Part shown: positions 17,913 to 25,442 of the stretch, piece after piece | Position numbering within the stretch: the first letter of the stretch is position 1 | How the letters are laid out: every line of letters begins with the position of its first letter | NCBI RefSeq assembly: GCF_047729875.1 | Contig: NZ_CP159826.1 | Location: 1,054,001-1,118,000, forward strand | DNA length: 64,000 bases | Reading direction: 5' to 3' | From: Marimicrobium sp913061115 | Lineage (GTDB): Bacteria; Pseudomonadota; Gammaproteobacteria; Pseudomonadales; Halieaceae | The notes under the pieces: generated by a model | The model's database searches: none | The model's input: the letters and a program-made list of their open reading frames with translations, nothing else | What the model was told of the DNA's origin: nothing | Position numbers and translations under genes: made by a program

Positions 17913-18230
17913 AAATCCGCTGAGCTGCAGAAGCGTAAAGGCGATGAAGGACTTCTCAAGGCGTTGTCAGGCCCGTTGCGTATGGACAAGTTCGCACCGT
18001 ATTTAGCGAAGGAATGCGCTGCAGAGGAGCGTGACATAATCCTCATTTCGGGTATTGGGTCTGTCTGGCCGCTGTTACGGGCACATAACCTGCTCAATGG
18101 TCTGCATTCTCTTTTGGGCCACAAACCCGTTGTACTGTTCTACCCTGGTGAATATACCGGTCAGTCGATGAGCCTGTTTGGAAAAATTTCTAGCAGCAAC
18201 TACTACCGAGCATTCAAGCTTGTACCCTAA
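17913..18230 (+). pseudogene. BREX brxB (DUF1788) 3' remnant
   Basis: The open frame after a TAA encodes about 105 residues matching the C-terminal half of BrxB/DUF1788. Diagnostic are IGSVWPLLRAHNLLNGLHSL and VLFYPGEYTGQSMSLFGKI, then SNNYYRAF-like SSNYYRAFKLVP. The N-terminal half is missing, replaced by the integrase region. BrxB is a core gene of BREX phage-defence systems, and it lies immediately before a brxC start, as in complete loci. No longer functional. Confidence 0.85.
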
Positions 18231-18251
18231 AACAAAAGGTTGATGTAATTC

Positions 18252-18476
18252 ATGAGCATTAAGAGCCTGTTTTTCAAACCATTAGATCGATCTATCAACG
18301 GTGTGGTCAAGGCCGACCAAGACGACGACGATACGGTATTTCAAGAGTTGGACGAATACGTTGTAACCAATGAGCTGGAGAAGCACTTTAGAGCATTCTT
18401 TGAGTCCTATAGCACTGATCTAAGCGACCCGTCTATCGCCAATTGTGTGGGCGTGTGGGTGTCAGGGTTTTTTGGC
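18252..18476 (+). pseudogene. BREX brxC 5' remnant, cut before the Walker A motif
   Basis: The first 75 codons match the start of BrxC, the large BREX ATPase: LFFKPLDRSINGVVKADQ, then DEYVVTNELEKHFRAFFESY and GVWVSGFFG. In intact BrxC the next residues are the P-loop SGKSH. Here the sequence switches exactly there into an antisense IS91-type transposase tail. So the gene has lost its ATPase and all later domains (normally over 1,000 residues). It sits 21 bp after brxB, keeping the original operon order. Confidence 0.88.
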
Positions 18477-18477
18477 G

Positions 18478-18849
18478 TCCCTGCTGATGAAACTCCGTCC
18501 CGGCGAAAAGAGGCAGTGTGGCAGGTGGCGCCCTGGCTGGCGGTACCAGAAGGGGCCGGGCAGGGGCTTCCTTTTCCGTCTCGCGAAAATGGGCCAGGAT
18601 CCGGTCGATGACGTCCTGGTCCTCAATACAAGCGATGACTCTGACAGATCCGCCGCAGCGGCTGCAGACTTCAATGTCGATATTGAATACTCGCTTGAGT
18701 CGCTGGGCCCAAGTCATAGCCGCATGACGCTGGATCGATGAGACGACGTCACTATCGACAGGGCGCATTGCACCTTTGCCTCGTTTTGCCGGAGTGACCA
18801 GTCCGCGCCAGCGATGGTTCGGCGCGAGGACGCCATGATAACGGCAAAG
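18478..18849 (-). mobile_element. IS91-family transposase C-terminal remnant
   Basis: On the minus strand about 120 codons match the C-terminus of IS91-type transposases: YHGVLAPNHRWRGLVTPA, then TWAQRLKRVFNIDIEVCSRC and GGSVRVIACIEDQDVIDRI, ending ARAPPATLPLF. The CxxC...C zinc-like motif is kept. The N-terminal HUH nuclease part is absent. Its 3' end abuts the truncated brxC, which indicates that insertion or later deletion destroyed the BREX locus. Confidence 0.85.
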
Positions 18850-18852
18850 GTT

Positions 18853-18870
18853 TAGGGATTTCCCTATAGT
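18853..18870 (+). promoter_or_regulatory. Copy of the TAGGGATTTCCC motif
   Basis: TAGGGATTTCCCTATAGT shares the core of the sites at 5868 and 24730. It lies about 90 bp before the lipoprotein gene at 18957. Whether it is a regulator site is unproven. Confidence 0.3.
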
Positions 18871-18956
18871 AAGGGTGCACTTTTCAGAGTATGGTCGTTT
18901 AGAAAAATGTAGCAGCGTCGCTGAGGGGAAAACTAGTCAAAAAAAGTTCACATATT

Positions 18957-19289
18957 GTGAGGGCATGCGCCGCTGTTGTATTTTCGGCATTGCTTGCAAG
19001 CGGTTGCTCTATGTTCGAACCGTCAACCTATGAAAATAATAGTACGAAGGACGGCAACGCCGTCACTGCGACGGGTAAAGCCGCGGAAGGGGCGGCAAAT
19101 GCTAATACCTCTCACAACTGCCCCTCGTGTGCGCCTAATGGAAGCGCCGGGGGTTCCGTTTCAACATCGAATCAACCAAGGACGCGCACGCAAGAATCTA
19201 CCGATAGGATCGTTAACAGCGCTGGCGATACATTGAGTAGTGAAATATCACGAGGTGTGAACCAGGCAATTAGGGACGTGTTTGATTAG
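18957..19289 (+). CDS. Small lipoprotein, unknown function
   Basis: The 110-residue product has a lipoprotein signal with lipobox LASGC (Cys about 17) and a low-complexity Asn/Ser/Thr/Gly body with a CPSC pair. GTG 18957 gives a short but workable signal. The frame is open further upstream (VKKSSHIVRACAAV), and a GAGGGG site there points to a longer ancestral N-terminus whose start codon is not visible. No family recognised. It is an outer-membrane or periplasmic anchor candidate in the island. Confidence 0.55.
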   Translation: MRACAAVVFSALLASGCSMFEPSTYENNSTKDGNAVTATGKAAEGAANANTSHNCPSCAPNGSAGGSVSTSNQPRTRTQESTDRIVNSAGDTLSSEISRGVNQAIRDVFD

Positions 19290-19531
19290 TAGCATGGCAA
19301 AATGAATATCAGTAAGTTGATCGAGGGTGAAGTCTTATCATGAAAGTGACAACAACCACAGAGTGTGGCGTTCATCCTCTGAAAGTAACGAAACAATAAT
19401 GAAGCGTGCCAACGCCCAGAAGCGCCGGTGAAGTTCGGATCGTTGCACCTCGCCCATCAACAGGGTGAATGGTTACAGTTTAGTTAGTGTAAAGCGAACA
19501 CCAAAAAAAGCTAATACAGGAGAAAGGCGTA

Positions 19532-20107
19532 ATGTCGATTAACTTGGTTCAAACTCTGAAATTTACAGAAAAAAATAAATCGAAAAGAATCTTGTTAGGG
19601 CAAAGCAGCGGTGACTTGAATCATAAATATGTGTTCTCTATGTTTGTGACCACTTTAATTCTACTTACGTTCGGTGCGTTTTTTATTGTACTTCTTCTCG
19701 TGAAAAAGAAACAGTTTCATCCGGATATCTACATATCGGGAACTGACAACCCCATAGATGGCTCCAAAGCAAAAGAATTGCTTCAACACGCTGGTTACAG
19801 CCTCGATGCATCAGATGATCCCTTTTTACTTATAAACCTAAATTCCAACGATTTTATTTTGTTTACCCAGAACAGCATTTTTTACGAACTAAAGAAATCC
19901 AACAAGTTTGTTGAGCTCAATAATACGGTGGGAAAGTTACCGATTACCGCTGCACGAGACATCAAAACAAAACGAAATATAATGAATGGTGGCGTGTCCA
20001 TCTCGATGAATGAGGAGGATATTGGTGCGCTTGAATACGGAGCGGACCGCAGAGTTACCGGCATATTGGAAGAGTTATCCAAAGATGTTCGAACTAGTTT
20101 GGACTAA
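19532..20107 (+). CDS. Single-pass membrane protein with a PH-like cytoplasmic part
   Basis: 191 residues. One strong membrane helix (about 35-60, VTTLILLTFGAFFIVLLLV) is followed by KKK and a soluble domain. That domain's pattern of beta strands (NDFILFTQNSIFYELKK..., LPITAARDIK) is like small bacterial PH domains; this is a weak call. The AGGAGAAAGG ribosome site before ATG 19532 is excellent. No close family recognised. Its end overlaps the remnant of a superinfection-immunity-like gene by a few bases, so the two may have been a pair. Confidence 0.6.
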   Translation: MSINLVQTLKFTEKNKSKRILLGQSSGDLNHKYVFSMFVTTLILLTFGAFFIVLLLVKKKQFHPDIYISGTDNPIDGSKAKELLQHAGYSLDASDDPFLLINLNSNDFILFTQNSIFYELKKSNKFVELNNTVGKLPITAARDIKTKRNIMNGGVSISMNEEDIGALEYGADRRVTGILEELSKDVRTSLD

Positions 20108-20436
20108 CATCTGGGGCGCTTATTTGTTGTGCTCTTTTCTCTTGGTTAACCTTATTCCTTTTAGGGAATGGCTTCCCCGCGGTATTCACTGGCACAGCAG
20201 TTATTTTTTGGATTTTTGGCGTTTATCTTATGCCTTCTATTTTGGCATATGACCTTACTTCTTACTACCAAGAGTCATACTCGGCGCCACACATCAAGAA
20301 TCCAAATGCTTCCGTAATTTTATTGCTAAATTTAACGCTAGGTTAGACTTTGTTAGTTTGGGTGTTATGTCTGTTTTTATCTGTAAAACCGGGAAAGGTA
20401 AAATATACCAAAGTTGAATATAAACAGGGCGGTTAA
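20101..20436 (+). pseudogene. Superinfection-immunity-like membrane protein, degraded (amber at conserved Trp)
   Basis: The frame has no usable start codon. It encodes a hydrophobic protein with VIFWIFGVYLMPSILAY, then NPNASVILLLNLTLG-stop-TLLVWVLCLFLSVKPGK. This matches the small superinfection immunity (Imm-type) family, in which the stop position is the conserved Trp of LNxxLGWTxxGW. The TAG at 20344-20346 is one G-to-A change from TGG. Such proteins sit in the inner membrane and, in T4, block phage DNA entry. Here it is inactive. Confidence 0.65.
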
Positions 20437-20442
20437 CTGTCT

Positions 20443-20511
20443 TTCACATATAGCGACGCGGATCTCAACGACACAGACGGTGATGAATATCTTAACGGAC
20501 TTTCCCAGTGA
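20443..20511 (+). pseudogene. Fragment of a CHASE2-domain gene
   Basis: A 54-60 bp stretch is about 83% identical to 25790-25845 inside the intact CHASE2 gene. It reads TYSDADLNDTDGDEYLNG against IYSDPDLNDIDGDEYLNE there, and then stops at TGA. The flanks do not match. It is a broken paralogue or duplication scar. The rest of 20512-20748 holds no gene I recognise. Confidence 0.7.
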
Positions 20512-20748
20512 CTCCATAGCGCAACGAGAGAGTGAAGTCCTATATGACCTTGAGTGGTTCCATCGATACTCATATCGTTCGCTCTCCTTGATGAGGCTAT
20601 TTTTACAGTAGACTTTTTATTTGTCCTGCACATGGGAACACGGTAGTATATTTTTGAATAGTCACCTAATATGCCTCGCTACTCAGGTTCCGTGCAAGGT
20701 TCCGAAAATTCGCAACTTTGCGTCTTGTGTACCCACCCGGAGAAAATT

Positions 20749-22101
20749 ATGGCCGCTATAGACCTCCTAAAGTGGGCTGCGACCGACGATGTATATGCGT
20801 GGAAGTACCCCTCGGAGGGGCTTTCTAGTTTCACGCAGCTAATCGTTTCGGAATCGCAAGAGGCTGTTTTTATCGCGGAAGGCCAGTTCGAGGGCCCGTT
20901 TGGTCCTGGCAGACACACTCTGAGTTCTAAGAACCTCCCTGTTCTCGAGAAGTTGTTCAAGGCCCCCTTTGGAGGGAAAACCCCGTTCACGGCGGAAGTC
21001 TGGTTCGTGAACAGATCTATTCCCTTGGATGTCAAGTGGGGGACAGCCACTCCGATCCAGCTTCTTGATCCAAAGTTCAATATCATGCTTCCCGTTCGCG
21101 CTTTCGGCCAATATGGGGTCCGAGTCGACCACTCAATCAAGTTCCTGAAAAAGTTGGTCGGGACAACGTCTCAATTCGACCGGAGTACATTAACAAGCTA
21201 TTTTCGCGGCGAAATCCTTCGGCAGGTCAAGGATCTGATCGCGACTGAAATCGTCGACAAACAGATTTCGATTCTGCATATATCTTCGAACCTGAACGAG
21301 ATCTCGAACGCGCTTCGAGAAGCGATGAAGCCGAAGCTCGAAGAATACGGGCTGGCGCTGATCGAATTCAACGTGAACTCGATCAACACTCCCGAAGATG
21401 ACCCAGCTGTCATGCAACTCAAAGGCGCGCTGTCGAGACGAGCCGAACTGGACATACTCGGCACTACCTATCAACAGGAGCGCTCTTTCGACACCCTGAA
21501 TGCGGCGGCCGAGAATACGGGCGGGGAAGGGGGGAGCGGACTGATGGGAGCCGGGATCGGGCTCGGCGTGGGTCTTGGGGTGGGAGGCCCCATGGGCAGT
21601 GCCATGGGTAACTTATCGGGGCACCTCAATACAGAAGGAGGCCTGAATTGCGACTCCTGTAACAAGACAAGTCCACCCGGATCAAAGTTCTGCAATGGCT
21701 GCGGAGGGGGCTTTGCACCAGCATCGGGCGCAGCGAATCCCGAAACTCAGCCTGCCAAGGCCATCGAGTGCGATAAGTGTTCGATGTCCTCTCCTCCCGG
21801 ATCGAAATTCTGTGCCGTCTGCGGCGATCCCTTTATCCTCTGCCCTACTTGCGGCACCGACAATCCCGACGGGAGTTCGAACTGCAGAAACTGTGCCGAA
21901 CCCATGCCGCGGGTATGCCCTGGATGCGATCAACAAGTGGCCGGCGACACGAAATTCTGCCCCAAATGTGGTCATAAGCACATGGAAACCTGCGGCAACT
22001 GCAGCGCTGAGCAGCCTATTGGGACGCGCTTCTGCGCTGAGTGTGGAACCCCGATCTCGGCAGGCGAAGACTCTTCACCTCAAGGAGATTCCGATGACTG
22101 A
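20749..22101 (+). CDS. SPFH/band-7 family protein with five C-terminal zinc ribbons
   Basis: The 450-residue product opens MAAIDLLKWAATDD, typical of the YdjI-type 'SPFH plus zinc ribbon' proteins; ATG 20749 has a GGAGA site, so the upstream ATG is rejected. The SPFH domain spans about 20-250. A Gly-rich hinge (GAGIGLGVGLGVGGPMG) is next. After that come five CxxC...CxxC ribbons with stems such as CNKTSPPGSKFCNGCG and CPGCDQQVAGDTKFCPKCG. SPFH proteins form membrane-associated rings or scaffolds, and the ribbons likely recruit partners. The stop overlaps the next ATG by 8 bp, so it heads a three-gene operon. GC content is higher than in the genes that follow. Confidence 0.85.
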   Translation: MAAIDLLKWAATDDVYAWKYPSEGLSSFTQLIVSESQEAVFIAEGQFEGPFGPGRHTLSSKNLPVLEKLFKAPFGGKTPFTAEVWFVNRSIPLDVKWGTATPIQLLDPKFNIMLPVRAFGQYGVRVDHSIKFLKKLVGTTSQFDRSTLTSYFRGEILRQVKDLIATEIVDKQISILHISSNLNEISNALREAMKPKLEEYGLALIEFNVNSINTPEDDPAVMQLKGALSRRAELDILGTTYQQERSFDTLNAAAENTGGEGGSGLMGAGIGLGVGLGVGGPMGSAMGNLSGHLNTEGGLNCDSCNKTSPPGSKFCNGCGGGFAPASGAANPETQPAKAIECDKCSMSSPPGSKFCAVCGDPFILCPTCGTDNPDGSSNCRNCAEPMPRVCPGCDQQVAGDTKFCPKCGHKHMETCGNCSAEQPIGTRFCAECGTPISAGEDSSPQGDSDD

Positions 22102-22915
22102 CACAGGCCGGAGAGCCACGCTGATCTACGTGGCGATCCTAGTAGCCACGGTGGCCACGACATTAGCCTTGGCCTTTCTACTCATCCCGGAGTCGGCCCG
22201 GGGAGAGCGCTTCAATCTTGCGCTTGGGTTCATTATTTTCGGTGAAATTCTGGCGTCGTCATACGTCATTTGGATCGAGAACAGGGAAGACCCCGGAAAC
22301 CGAGGACTCGCATATAACCTCGGAATAAGCTATGTAGTCATCACCTATTGTGCCGGAGTCTTGGCGCTCGCAGGCATTTCTGCCACGGAAATCTCCTTTG
22401 GCTGGCTCCTGGCACTCTACGTGGTTTGGAACTTCCTGCTTTTTGTCACCTTCTTGGTCGTCGCCCGGGGCGCCGGGTTCGTTGCCGAAATCGACACGCG
22501 GCGGTCCGATCGGCAAGAGTTCATGATCGCCCTCCGCCAGGAGTTTTCCGCAGTGCGCGATCTGGCGAATTCTTCGTCGGATGAGACTCTACTAGAAACA
22601 GTTTCGATCTTTGACTCGGTTGAAGAAGAACTCACCTACGCGACGACGGAGTCTCTGCCCGGAGTAGGCGCGCTGGATTCTCAGTTGCAGACGGGTCTTC
22701 AGTCAATTCGGGAGTCGCTGGAGGGTGGCCGCGAAGCTGCTACCTCGAGCGATACGCCCGCACGTACCCCTGTTGGAGCTGGGCAGGAGGGCTCCGGGGA
22801 AGAAGAGGCCTCGGCGCCAGGATCTTCGGTTGTCGCGGCCCGAGTCTCAAAGGAACTCGAAGAGATGAAGCGAGTCATCAAGAGACGGCAGGAACAGTTG
22901 AAACAACTGCGATGA
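22094..22915 (+). CDS. Four-helix membrane protein with coiled-coil tail, operon partner of the SPFH gene
   Basis: The 273-residue product starts at ATG 22094 (AAGGAG just upstream). Four membrane helices occupy about 10-130. A long charged cytoplasmic tail ends in a predicted coiled coil (RVSKELEEMKRVIKRRQEQL). No enzyme motif and no known family recognised. It overlaps its neighbours on both sides (8 bp and ATGA), indicating translational coupling. I infer a membrane complex with the SPFH protein. Confidence 0.75.
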   Translation: MTDTGRRATLIYVAILVATVATTLALAFLLIPESARGERFNLALGFIIFGEILASSYVIWIENREDPGNRGLAYNLGISYVVITYCAGVLALAGISATEISFGWLLALYVVWNFLLFVTFLVVARGAGFVAEIDTRRSDRQEFMIALRQEFSAVRDLANSSSDETLLETVSIFDSVEEELTYATTESLPGVGALDSQLQTGLQSIRESLEGGREAATSSDTPARTPVGAGQEGSGEEEASAPGSSVVAARVSKELEEMKRVIKRRQEQLKQLR

Positions 22916-23757
22916 GCCTCCGCGTTAATCCATCCTCTGTATTTTCACACCATGGTTTGCGCCCTTTGCCAACAGACTGGCCTGGAACTCAGCCCTCGAG
23001 CATGAAATTCTGCATCCGCACTTCAGGCCGCGTCTGTGCTCTGATCTTGTGCGGGATCTCGTCGGTTGAGGCCGCTTTGGCGCAGTCGGGCGACGAGGGG
23101 GCGAGTGGCAATCTTTTGCCTGCGATGATTATGATTTATTCGCTCTTTGTGGTTCCCTTCATCGCGCGTGCAAAGAAGAGAAGTGTGTTGGGCTGGACGA
23201 TATCTTCCCTGTTTTTGTTGGGTATCCCAGGGTTTATCCTACTATTCTTGTCTGCGGTCAAACCGACCACCACAGTCAAGGGCGATCTGCGCCAGGTCCA
23301 TGTGGCATCGAAGAACGTGCAGAAAATCGAGAAGGCAATCGCTGCAGAGAAAAAGAGCAAATTGACTTGGGCGGTTTTATTGGGGTTCTTCGGGTTCCTT
23401 ACCTTCGGGATCACCTTTATTATTTTAATCCCTGTTGTTATGTCAAAGAATAAAAAGATAAAAGGTCTTGAAGCAGATCTCGAGTCAGCGGAACGACTGA
23501 TGATGACATTGTACACCAGCGACGCTCCGCCGGCTCCTAAGGCGACATCCACTCCCCGCCCACTTGAACCGCATCTCGAACCGGCGCCCAAATTCGGGAC
23601 GAGGACTTGTGTGTTCCAGTGTAAAAGCTGCGGGGCCAACAATTCAACCTCCCTCAGAACGAAGACTGAGGCTGCCGGCCGCAACCGCGGAGAAACTATC
23701 GATCTGGATAGAGTAACTTCGTGTGAATATTGCGGGACGAGTCACCAACCTGCCTAG
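22912..23757 (+). CDS. Membrane protein with C-terminal zinc-ribbon cassette
   Basis: The 281-residue frame begins with ATGA overlap to the previous gene. A signal/membrane segment lies at about 40-57, two further membrane helices at about 70-115, a coiled-coil-like charged stretch, another helix pair at about 150-175 and a Pro-rich linker. The last 50 residues form a zinc-ribbon-like domain: FGTRTCVFQCKSCG ... TSCEYCGTSH. The same cassette ends the protein at 28628, with high DNA similarity. In the same frame after the TAG stop comes an L7/L12-like domain relic, so the ancestral protein may have been longer. Confidence 0.75.
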   Translation: MSLRVNPSSVFSHHGLRPLPTDWPGTQPSSMKFCIRTSGRVCALILCGISSVEAALAQSGDEGASGNLLPAMIMIYSLFVVPFIARAKKRSVLGWTISSLFLLGIPGFILLFLSAVKPTTTVKGDLRQVHVASKNVQKIEKAIAAEKKSKLTWAVLLGFFGFLTFGITFIILIPVVMSKNKKIKGLEADLESAERLMMTLYTSDAPPAPKATSTPRPLEPHLEPAPKFGTRTCVFQCKSCGANNSTSLRTKTEAAGRNRGETIDLDRVTSCEYCGTSHQPA

Positions 23758-23935
23758 GGCCGCGACGCTGGCGCTGCTGAAGAAGAGTAGACTGAGATTG
23801 ATGTTGTTCTCACTGCGGCTGGAGAGAAGCAAGTAAACGTTATCAAGGTCCTTCGTGCGATTAGCCGGCCTGGGTTTGAAGGACGCCAAGCTGGCCATTG
23901 GGAAGCGGGAAGCCCTCATGAGCACCCTACGATGA
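23758..23935 (+). pseudogene. Ribosomal L7/L12 C-terminal-domain-like relic
   Basis: Continuing in frame after the zinc-ribbon gene, and past a TAG at 23788-23790, is TEIDVVLTAAGEKQVNVIKV-LRAI. After a one-base insertion it continues as GLGLKDAKLAIGKREALM and ends at TGA 23933-23935. This matches the C-terminal domain of ribosomal protein L7/L12, which also occurs in non-ribosomal membrane and zinc-ribbon proteins. The second half of the domain (GAPKxVKEG...) is altered. It is probably a former C-terminal module of the gene at 22912. Confidence 0.75.
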
Positions 23936-23980
23936 GCGATACGGTTTACCTAAAAATTCTTAAAGGGAACACTAAAGCCA

Positions 23981-24448
23981 ATGAGACTATGTGAGTTCTG
24001 TGGTGGATCGGTCGACGATACAACCAACCAATGCCCTGCTTGCGGTGCCCCGCAGTCAATACGACCTGTAACCGCCGCTACCGCGCAACCAACTGTGCCG
24101 GTAGCGCCGACTCCCGCTGCTACCGGGCAACCAACGGCACCAATAACGCCTAGTGCCGCTTCGCTTAAAAAGGTGGGTGCGCTCTGGTTGGTGTGGTTGT
24201 TCATCCCTTGGCTCAGCGGAGTCGGCCTGATCTGGATCGGAGCAAAGGCGGAGAAAAAGGCATGGATAGTGGAGGGCGTGATCTACAGCCTGCCGTTCTT
24301 GGCGTTCATGGTTATGGACACCGAATCACAATTGGCCGCAGATTCTGATGGCGTCGTTTTGTGGGCGATCATCGCCTGGGTCGTGAGCCTCGTCCGCGGG
24401 TTCAAACTCAAGCAACAATACGAGGACGCGGTGCGAGCCCTCCGATAG
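23981..24448 (+). CDS. Zinc-ribbon membrane protein
   Basis: 155 residues. An N-terminal zinc ribbon (CEFCGGSVDDTTNQCPACG) is followed by a Pro/Ala/Thr linker (about 28-60) and two to three hydrophobic helices (about 65-135), ending with the basic KLKQQYEDAVRALR. It resembles the many small bacterial proteins with one ribbon plus TM helices; function unknown. It lies 46 bp after the L7/L12 relic, in the same direction as the SPFH operon, and may belong to the same system. Confidence 0.7.
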   Translation: MRLCEFCGGSVDDTTNQCPACGAPQSIRPVTAATAQPTVPVAPTPAATGQPTAPITPSAASLKKVGALWLVWLFIPWLSGVGLIWIGAKAEKKAWIVEGVIYSLPFLAFMVMDTESQLAADSDGVVLWAIIAWVVSLVRGFKLKQQYEDAVRALR

Positions 24449-24859
24449 CCACTGTCACAAGCAAAATAATACGTAGTGTTTTAACATGCGGTGGCACCCC
24501 AAAAACCTATTTTAGTATCAAACGATCGCATATTGTGTGCACCACTACTATACGCTGCTCGAGCTGGGTGCTCTGATACTGAAGCCGATCGAGGTCTATC
24601 GTGTTAGCAGAAGCAAAAAGCTGAGATACTCGCCTAAGCGCTGCTCGTAAGACCTGCAAGATCTCCGATACGTCTTTTGGAAAACGCAGAATATACGTAT
24701 GTCTTCTATTGTGTAATACATGTTCAAAAGTAGGGATTTCCCCCTTTTAAATATTCAGAGCATGATGTAATGTCAATAGACTACTGCTTCAAAGAGTGAC
24801 CATAAATGTCCTTGGTAGCTTGGTCACTCAAAAAGTTAATAAAAAAGGGTAGTACTCTG
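24449..24859. other. 410-bp intergenic region
   Basis: No gene recognised. It holds the GTAGGGATTTCCCCCTTTT motif (24730-24748). The ATG at 24806 is in frame with the next gene but lacks a good ribosome site and adds residues unlike the family N-terminus. Confidence 0.4.
24730..24748 (+). promoter_or_regulatory. Palindromic motif, near-copy of the site at 5868
   Basis: Seventeen of eighteen bases match the site upstream of the TolC-OmpA gene. It lies about 110 bp before the start of the small membrane protein gene at 24860. Possible binding site of a shared regulator (inference). Confidence 0.4.
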
Positions 24860-25153
24860 ATGGCTAGCTTAGTAAATATGGTTAATGAAACGACGGGTGA
24901 GACCCAAAAGGCTTACACTGGTTTTTCTTGGACTGCACTTTTTTTCGGCTTTTTTGTGCCAATGTTCAGATCTGATTGGGGCTCAGGATTCTTGTGGCTT
25001 GTAATTTTTTTGGGCTTTGCTATCGCCGTCCTAGCGACGGACCCCAACGGTATTGGCGGGTCCTTGGGCCTCGGTCTCATCATGGGATTTATCTATAATA
25101 AACGGCATTATGCAAGACTGGTTGCTAAAGGCTTTGCTCCAGCTGCTGGATAA
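24860..25153 (+). CDS. Small membrane protein, HrgC/DUF2628-like
   Basis: 97 residues starting MASLVNMVNETTGETQKAYT. A short soluble start is followed by GFSWTALFFGFFVPMFRSDW, a second helix region and the ending IYNKRHYARLVAKGF. This pattern is typical of small proteins labelled HrgC or DUF2628-like, found in phages and accessory islands. The real role is unknown. ATG 24860 is preferred to 24806 because homologues begin with this short NETTGE region. Confidence 0.65.
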   Translation: MASLVNMVNETTGETQKAYTGFSWTALFFGFFVPMFRSDWGSGFLWLVIFLGFAIAVLATDPNGIGGSLGLGLIMGFIYNKRHYARLVAKGFAPAAG

Positions 25154-25442
25154 CACTAGATCGGCAACCGGCTAATAGGCTGAGTATAAAATGTGATCGA
25201 TCGTTGCTCCGATATAAGGGTCAAAGAAGGCTAAAGCAGTTGATGTAACCTCCGCGGGGGAGACCAAAGCTGCTCAAATATAACAACGCCGCTGGATGCT
25301 TCGGATGCTCCCCGATAAAGATCATGGCGCGTCTGGATGTGGCGTTAACCCTAATGCTTAGCCTTCACAATTGCTGGAATCTGATGTGCCGAAGCCTCGC
25401 CACAGAGGCAGCACGCCAATTACAGCAGGAGACAATCTGTTC
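25154..25442. other. 290-bp spacer before the CHASE2 operon
   Basis: No intact gene. A stretch at about 25236-25281 reads VDVTSAGETKAAQI, faintly like the start of the preceding protein, and may be duplication debris. A promoter for the CHASE2 operon should lie here but I cannot define it. Confidence 0.35.

Noticed and set aside
21695..22093. N-terminal extension of the gene at 22094
   Set aside because: This part is a shadow of the zinc-ribbon region of the SPFH gene; the AAGGAG before ATG 22094 fixes the start.
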